Assembly: GCA_013812995.1 (NCBI GenBank)
Contig: JACCSL010000989.1
Span: forward strand, 1 to 9,040
Length of the DNA stretch: 9,040 nucleotides
Source of the DNA: Ardenticatenales bacterium
GTDB taxonomy: Bacteria; Chloroflexota; Anaerolineae; Ardenticatenales; Ardenticatenaceae
Reading direction: 5' to 3'
Shown: piece by piece, positions 5,207-9,040 of the stretch
How the letters are laid out: each line of letters starts with the position of its first letter
Numbering within the stretch: the stretch's first letter is position 1
Program-made: the position numbers and the translations under genes
The notes under the pieces: model-generated
What the model was told of the DNA's origin: nothing
Databases searched by the model: none
What the model saw: the letters and a program-made list of their open reading frames with translations, nothing else

Positions 5207-5698
5207 TTGGAGCAACTAGGCATCAACCTACCGTTTTTAGTCGCGCAGATCATCAACTTTCTGGTCATTATGACCCTTCTGCGCATGTTTCTGTACAAGC
5301 CCATGCTGAATATGCTGGAGACCCGACGCGAGCGCATCCGCGAGAGCCTGAGTGCGGCAGAGACCGCCAAGGCCGAGGCCGCGACCCGCAATCGGGAAAA
5401 TGAAGAGATCATTGCCCAGGCCCGCCGTGAGGCCCAGGACATCATTCGCCAGGCGCAGGAAAACGCCAAGCGCCAGGAAGTCGATATCCTCGCGCAGGCT
5501 CGCCAGGAGGCAGATACCGTCCGGCAGCGTGCCGAGGGGGATATCGCCCAGGAGCGCCAGCAGGCAATGGCCTCCCTGCGGGACGAAGTGGCGCAGCTTT
5601 CGCTCGCCATCGCCCGCAAGACCATCGGTGCCTCGCTGGTGAACGAGCAGGCCCATAGCCGCATCGTTGAGGAAATCCTCGCAGGGGGTACGAAGTGA
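5207..5698 (+). CDS. atpF: F1Fo ATP synthase subunit b (peripheral stalk)
   Basis: This 163-residue protein has one N-terminal membrane span (about 9-29, PFLVAQIINFLVIMTLLRMF) and a long charged alpha-helix (about 36-135) rich in Arg, Glu, Gln and Ala, the coiled-coil dimer of the stator stalk. The C-terminal part binds delta. The start at TTG 5207 is chosen because GGGAAGGAG (5191-5199) lies seven bases upstream and the protein then begins MEQLGINLPFLVAQ, a typical b-subunit start. A GTG at 5189 would add six residues, but it would place the Shine-Dalgarno inside the gene and has no site of its own. The weak start codon and the helix that can cover the ribosome-binding site suggest low output relative to atpE. 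The stop overlaps the atpH start by 4 bases (GTGA). Confidence 0.94.
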   Translation: MEQLGINLPFLVAQIINFLVIMTLLRMFLYKPMLNMLETRRERIRESLSAAETAKAEAATRNRENEEIIAQARREAQDIIRQAQENAKRQEVDILAQARQEADTVRQRAEGDIAQERQQAMASLRDEVAQLSLAIARKTIGASLVNEQAHSRIVEEILAGGTK

Positions 5699-6210
5699 GT
5701 ACCACGGCGAGAACCTACGCACAAGGGCTGGTTCAAGCAGCACTGGGCGGGTGGCTCGAGCAACTGACTGCGGTGCAGCGTAACCTGCGCCGCAGCTCAG
5801 ACCTGGCAGCTCTGCTGAACGATCCTAACGCGCTCCCTACGGACCGTGAGAGCGCTATCGGCAGGCTCATACCTGCCAACACGACCACAGAAGTACGACG
5901 CTTTGTCGAGCTGCTTGTGCGTAGTGGCGATCTCCGGCTGCTGGATGACGTTATCCGCCAGGTTCGCACCATCGTTCCTTCCCTGGATGAGAGCTCCGAT
6001 GTGGTGGTTACGAGTGCCCATGAACTCTCCGCCCAGGACCGAGAGCGGCTGGAAACTAACCTTCGCGCTCAACATGGCCCAGAGATTCGCATCCGCTACG
6101 AGGTAGACCCTGAGCTACTGGGTGGACTAAGAATACGTGCCGGGGACCAGATCACCGATCACTCTGTTGCGGCGCGCCTGGAGGCGCTCCGTGAGCGTCT
6201 CGTTGGATAA
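5695..6210 (+). CDS. atpH: F1Fo ATP synthase subunit delta (OSCP homologue)
   Basis: This 171-residue soluble protein joins the top of the alpha3beta3 head to subunit b. The N-terminal about 100 residues are the helical domain, beginning MSTTARTYAQGLVQAAL. The C-terminal part has the family signature 'VDPELLGGLRIRAGDQITDHSV' region (residues 137-158), followed by a final helix ending RLEALRERLVG. Length is close to the usual 175-180. It starts at GTG 5695, which overlaps the atpF stop (GTGA), with AGGGGG at 5683-5688 six bases upstream. Translation is probably coupled to atpF, which suits two proteins of the same stalk. Sequence similarity in this family is low, but the C-terminal signature and operon position make the call firm. 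Confidence 0.95.
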   Translation: MSTTARTYAQGLVQAALGGWLEQLTAVQRNLRRSSDLAALLNDPNALPTDRESAIGRLIPANTTTEVRRFVELLVRSGDLRLLDDVIRQVRTIVPSLDESSDVVVTSAHELSAQDRERLETNLRAQHGPEIRIRYEVDPELLGGLRIRAGDQITDHSVAARLEALRERLVG

Positions 6211-6235
6211 TTAGTAGTCTAGAGGAGAGACCCAG

Positions 6236-7792
6236 ATGGCAATGCGGGTTGAAGACATTACCGCGTTTCTGAAGCAGCAAATCGACCGCTTCGAAGCGCC
6301 TAAAATTGAAGCGGTCAATGTAGGCGAGGTACAGGAAGTCGGTGACGGCATCGCTCGTGCCTCTGGCCTCAACAATGTTATGGCTCAGGAGCTGGTCGAG
6401 TTCCCTCCGACGGCCAGTCACGAAGAGACGATCTATGGCGTGGCCTTTAACCTGGCTGCCGAAGAGGTCGGTATTATTCTCTTCAACAACGCCTCGTCCG
6501 TTGAAGAGGGCGACATCGTTCAGGGCACGGGCCGTATCATCTCCGTCCCTGTCGGCCAGGCCATGCTGGGCCGCGTTGTCAACGCTCTCGGTCAGCCCAT
6601 CGATGGCAAGGGGCCGGTTGCAACCGATACCCTCCGCCCGGTCGAGATCATCGCGCCCAACGTCGCCATGCGCCAATCCGTCAGTGTGCCCCTGCAAACG
6701 GGCATCAAATCTATCGATGCGATGATTCCCATCGGTCGCGGACAGCGTGAGTTGATCATCGGCGACCGCCAGACAGGCAAAACGGCCATCGCGATTGATG
6801 CCATCATCAACCAGAAGGGGCAGGGTATTGTTTGTATCTATGTCGCCATCGGGCAGAAGCGTGCCCAGGTCGCACAGATCGTAAGTACCCTGGAGCGCTT
6901 TGGCGCACTGGACTACACCATCGTTGTCATGGCCTCCGCGTCGGACCCTGCCGCGCTCCAGTACATTGCGCCCTACTCTGGGACCGCGATGGGTGAGGAG
7001 GTCATGTACAATGGCCTCGTGGTCGATGGCAAGCCCGTGCGTGATGCGCTGATTATTTACGATGACCTGTCGAAGCACGCCTGGGCCTACCGCCAGGTGT
7101 CGCTCCTTCTGCGCCGCCCTCCCGGGCGCGAGGCCTATCCTGGGGACGTATTCTACCTGCACAGCCGTCTTCTGGAGCGCTCTGCGCGCTTGAACAACGA
7201 TCTAGGCGGTGGCTCACTGACAGCCTTCCCCTTCATCGAGACATTGCTGGGCGACGTGTCCGCCTATGTTCCAACGAACGTGATCTCCATCACGGATGGT
7301 CAGATCTACCTCGAATCGGACCTCTTCTATGCCGGTATTCGCCCGGCGGTCAACACTGGTCTCTCGGTGTCTCGCGTGGGCGGCTCCGCGCAGACCAAAG
7401 CCATGCGCAAGGTAGCGGGCCAGCTTCGCCTTGACATGGCCCAGTTCCGTGAGTTGGCTGCCTTCGCGCAGTTCGGCTCCGACCTGGACCCCGCCACGCG
7501 CCGCCAGCTGGAGCGCGGTCAGCGGATGCAGGAAGTTCTCAAGCAGGGTCAGTACAGCCCGCTGACGATGGAGAAGGAAGTCATGATCCTCTTCGCGGGA
7601 ACGCGCGGCTACCTGGACGATGTTCCGGTTGAGAACATCCGCGCCTGGGAGATGGAGTTCCATCGCTTCATGGATGCCAACCACCCGGAGATCGGGCAGG
7701 CCATTGCTGAGAAGCGCGACCTGACGGACGAAATCACCCAGGCTCTGACGGCGGCCATGCAGGCCTTCAAGCAGAGTTCGCCGCTTGGCTAG
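6236..7792 (+). CDS. atpA: F1 ATP synthase subunit alpha
   Basis: This 518-residue protein is the regulatory nucleotide-binding subunit of the F1 head. Residues about 25-95 form the beta-barrel crown, 96-375 the nucleotide-binding domain and 380-518 the helical C-terminal domain. The Walker A loop is GDRQTGKT (176-183), the Walker B region is '[17 protein letters not shown]' (D276, D277), and the alpha/beta signature is '[10 protein letters not shown]' (370-379). R380 in 'VSRVGGSAQ' corresponds to the arginine finger that reaches into the catalytic beta site. Nothing is missing and the length is standard. The ATG at 6236 has AGGAG at 6223-6227, eight bases upstream; an ATG two codons later (6242) is less well placed. 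It is 25 bases after atpH. Confidence 0.99.
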   Translation: MAMRVEDITAFLKQQIDRFEAPKIEAVNVGEVQEVGDGIARASGLNNVMAQELVEFPPTASHEETIYGVAFNLAAEEVGIILFNNASSVEEGDIVQGTGRIISVPVGQAMLGRVVNALGQPIDGKGPVATDTLRPVEIIAPNVAMRQSVSVPLQTGIKSIDAMIPIGRGQRELIIGDRQTGKTAIAIDAIINQKGQGIVCIYVAIGQKRAQVAQIVSTLERFGALDYTIVVMASASDPAALQYIAPYSGTAMGEEVMYNGLVVDGKPVRDALIIYDDLSKHAWAYRQVSLLLRRPPGREAYPGDVFYLHSRLLERSARLNNDLGGGSLTAFPFIETLLGDVSAYVPTNVISITDGQIYLESDLFYAGIRPAVNTGLSVSRVGGSAQTKAMRKVAGQLRLDMAQFRELAAFAQFGSDLDPATRRQLERGQRMQEVLKQGQYSPLTMEKEVMILFAGTRGYLDDVPVENIRAWEMEFHRFMDANHPEIGQAIAEKRDLTDEITQALTAAMQAFKQSSPLG

Positions 7793-7818
7793 ATGTGTAG
7801 GGGTAAGGGAGGAATGAC

Positions 7819-8697
7819 GTGGCAAGCGCAAGAGATATCTTACGCCGTATCAAATCGGTAAAGAACATTGGTCAGGTAACCCGCGCCATGGAGGCAGTCT
7901 CTGCTTCCAAGATGCGTAAGGCGCAGGAACGTACCCTCGCCTCACGGGCCTACGCGGTCAAGGCGCGGGAGGTGCTCTCGTTCCTGGCGGCGCAGCCGGG
8001 TGCTGAGGGAGCCCATTCCCTGCTCCAGGAGCGGGAAAATGTGCGTCGGGTGGCTTTGATTCTTATTACACCAGACCGTGGTCTGGCCGGGGCCTTGATC
8101 TCCAATATATTGCGAGTGGCGATGCGCTTTATCCAGCAGAACCAGGATAAAGAGATCGTCGTCGTCACGGTAGGGAAAAAGGGTCGGGATTTCATGGTTC
8201 GCTATGGACCCCGACTCCTTGCCTCCTTCCCGAACCCCGGAGACAAGGTATCCTCTGCTGACGCAAGTGCGATCAGCCAGGTGGCGATGGATGGCTTTTT
8301 GGGGGGCGAGTTCGACGCGGTTTACCTTCTCTATGTTGAGTTCATCAGCATGCTTTCCCAACATCCGACCGTGCTACAGTTGTTGCCGCTTAAGCCCGAG
8401 ATCGGGGGGACCGGGGGCCTCAGCGCGGAATATCTGATTGAGCCCAGCCCCGAGGCGGTTCTGGAATCTCTGCTTCCCACGTTGGTGGATATGCAGGTAT
8501 ACCAGGCGTTGCTGGAATCCCTCTCCTCTGAGCACTCGGCGCGGATGGTGGCCATGCGAGCCGCCACCGATAATGCCAAGCAGCTCGTGGAAGACCTGCG
8601 CCTCACCTACAATAAGGCTCGTCAGTCAGCAATTACGAGTGAGATTCTGGATATTGCGGGCGGTGCAGAGGCACTGGCTCAGACAATGGCCGAGTAA
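7819..8697 (+). CDS. atpG: F1 ATP synthase subunit gamma (central shaft)
   Basis: Subunit gamma is the rotating shaft linking the c ring to the catalytic head. The 292-residue protein has the conserved N-terminal helix 'IKSVKNIGQVTRAMEAVSASKM' region (11-32), a Rossmann-like middle beginning 'ALILITPDRGLAGALISNI' (79-97) and a long C-terminal helix. That helix carries the family signature 'ITSEILDIAGGAEAL' (272-286). The usual Cys-Gly-Gly after DRGL is Ala-Gly-Ala here, a change outside the shaft. The length is normal. No redox-regulatory cysteine insertion is seen. The GTG start at 7819 has GGGAGG at 7807-7812, six bases upstream. It follows atpA by 26 bases. Confidence 0.97.
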   Translation: MASARDILRRIKSVKNIGQVTRAMEAVSASKMRKAQERTLASRAYAVKAREVLSFLAAQPGAEGAHSLLQERENVRRVALILITPDRGLAGALISNILRVAMRFIQQNQDKEIVVVTVGKKGRDFMVRYGPRLLASFPNPGDKVSSADASAISQVAMDGFLGGEFDAVYLLYVEFISMLSQHPTVLQLLPLKPEIGGTGGLSAEYLIEPSPEAVLESLLPTLVDMQVYQALLESLSSEHSARMVAMRAATDNAKQLVEDLRLTYNKARQSAITSEILDIAGGAEALAQTMAE

Positions 8698-8720
8698 TGT
8701 AAGCGGTAGAAGGAGATAAG

Positions 8721-9040
8721 ATGGCAGGTGCTATTGGTAAGGTAAAGCAGGTCGTTGGGCCCGTGGTTGATATCGAATTCCCGCCCGAGGGAGTTCCTGA
8801 AATTTATAATGCGATTGAGATTCATAGACCGAATGGCACCATCCTTGTAGCAGAGGTGCAGCAGCAGTTGGGGGACAACTGGGTTCGCACTGTCGCGATG
8901 GACGCCACCGACGGGTTGCCCCGTGGCGTAGACGCGGTTGATACGGGCTCACCCATCACAGTACCTGTTGGGCGTGGCACGCTGGGTCGCCTCATGAACG
9001 TGCTGGGTCAACCCCTGGACGGTCGCGGTCCCATTGAGGC
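8721..9040 (+). CDS. atpD: F1 ATP synthase subunit beta, N-terminal part (cut by window edge)
   Basis: The catalytic subunit of F1. Only the first 106 residues are in the window. They begin [20 protein letters not shown], the typical start of the beta-barrel crown. '[22 protein letters not shown]' follows at about 50-71, then '[21 protein letters not shown]' at about 81-101, leading into the nucleotide-binding domain. The Walker A loop and catalytic Glu lie beyond the edge. The ATG at 8721 has AGAAGGAGAT at 8708-8717. It follows atpG by 23 bases. The frame is intact up to the edge. atpC (epsilon) is expected next in this gene order. Confidence 0.98.
   Translation, partial: MAGAIGKVKQVVGPVVDIEFPPEGVPEIYNAIEIHRPNGTILVAEVQQQLGDNWVRTVAMDATDGLPRGVDAVDTGSPITVPVGRGTLGRLMNVLGQPLDGRGPIE

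Noticed and set aside
6152..7162. Long minus-strand open frame of 336 codons opposite atpA
   Set aside because: It is antisense to an intact, well-conserved atpA, has no recognisable domain, and its composition follows the codon bias of the plus-strand gene.
1..9040. CRISPR array, insertion sequence, tRNA/rRNA, phage or defence module
   Set aside because: I saw no regularly spaced repeats, transposase, terminal inverted repeats, tRNA-like cloverleaf or known defence domains. The predicted nuclease is of a common chromosomal type.

Overview
The window reads as a piece of a chromosome from a Gram-positive-like or deep-branching bacterium of fairly high G+C. It is most likely a member of the Chloroflexota, possibly Ktedonobacteria-like. 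This rests on the style of the ATP synthase proteins (a long subunit a with an acidic loop, and the gamma motif 'DRGLAGALISN'), on the frequent GTG/TTG starts with strong Shine-Dalgarno sites, and on a YprB-like nuclease with TPRs. The phylum is an inference by eye, not a tested placement.

Region 1 (1-376): the start of a small minus-strand membrane protein gene, cut by the window edge, followed by an A/T-rich divergent spacer. The spacer holds a hairpin in the minus-strand 5' leader and a weak candidate promoter for the plus-strand genes.

Region 2 (377-3018): a tight three-gene plus-strand cluster. It contains a multi-pass membrane protein of the TIGR02587/DUF2391 type, its usual partner of the TIGR02588 type (one membrane anchor plus an external beta-type domain), and a ribonuclease-H-like (YprB-type) nuclease with C-terminal TPR-like helices. 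The first two overlap by 4 bases and the third follows after 12 bases. The biological role of the pair is unknown.

Region 3 (3015-3796): a minus-strand Rieske-type [2Fe-2S] ferredoxin whose stop codon shares a CTAG palindrome with the stop of the nuclease gene. Then come a divergent promoter region, a 32-residue single-span membrane microprotein, and a good extended -10 promoter followed by a ~200-nt structured leader for the ATP synthase operon.

Region 4 (3797-9040): the F1Fo ATP synthase operon in the order a-c-b-delta-alpha-gamma-beta (atpB, E, F, H, A, G, D). atpD is cut by the right edge, and atpC would be expected beyond it. There is no atpI in front. Together these genes encode the proton-driven rotary ATP synthase: a and c form the proton channel and rotor ring, b and delta the peripheral stalk, gamma the central shaft, and alpha3beta3 the catalytic head. 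The c subunit has the proton-type carboxylate (E61) and lacks the Na+ ligands.

I see no novel system such as a defence island, mobile element or CRISPR array. The parts most worth a second look are the RNA signals between atpE and atpF (a perfect 11-bp hairpin followed by a helix that can mask the atpF ribosome-binding site), the match between start-codon strength and subunit stoichiometry, the acidic/His-rich repeat-bearing loop in subunit a with a changed proton-path pair, the unannotated microprotein, and the uncharacterised TIGR02587/TIGR02588 pair linked to a nuclease.
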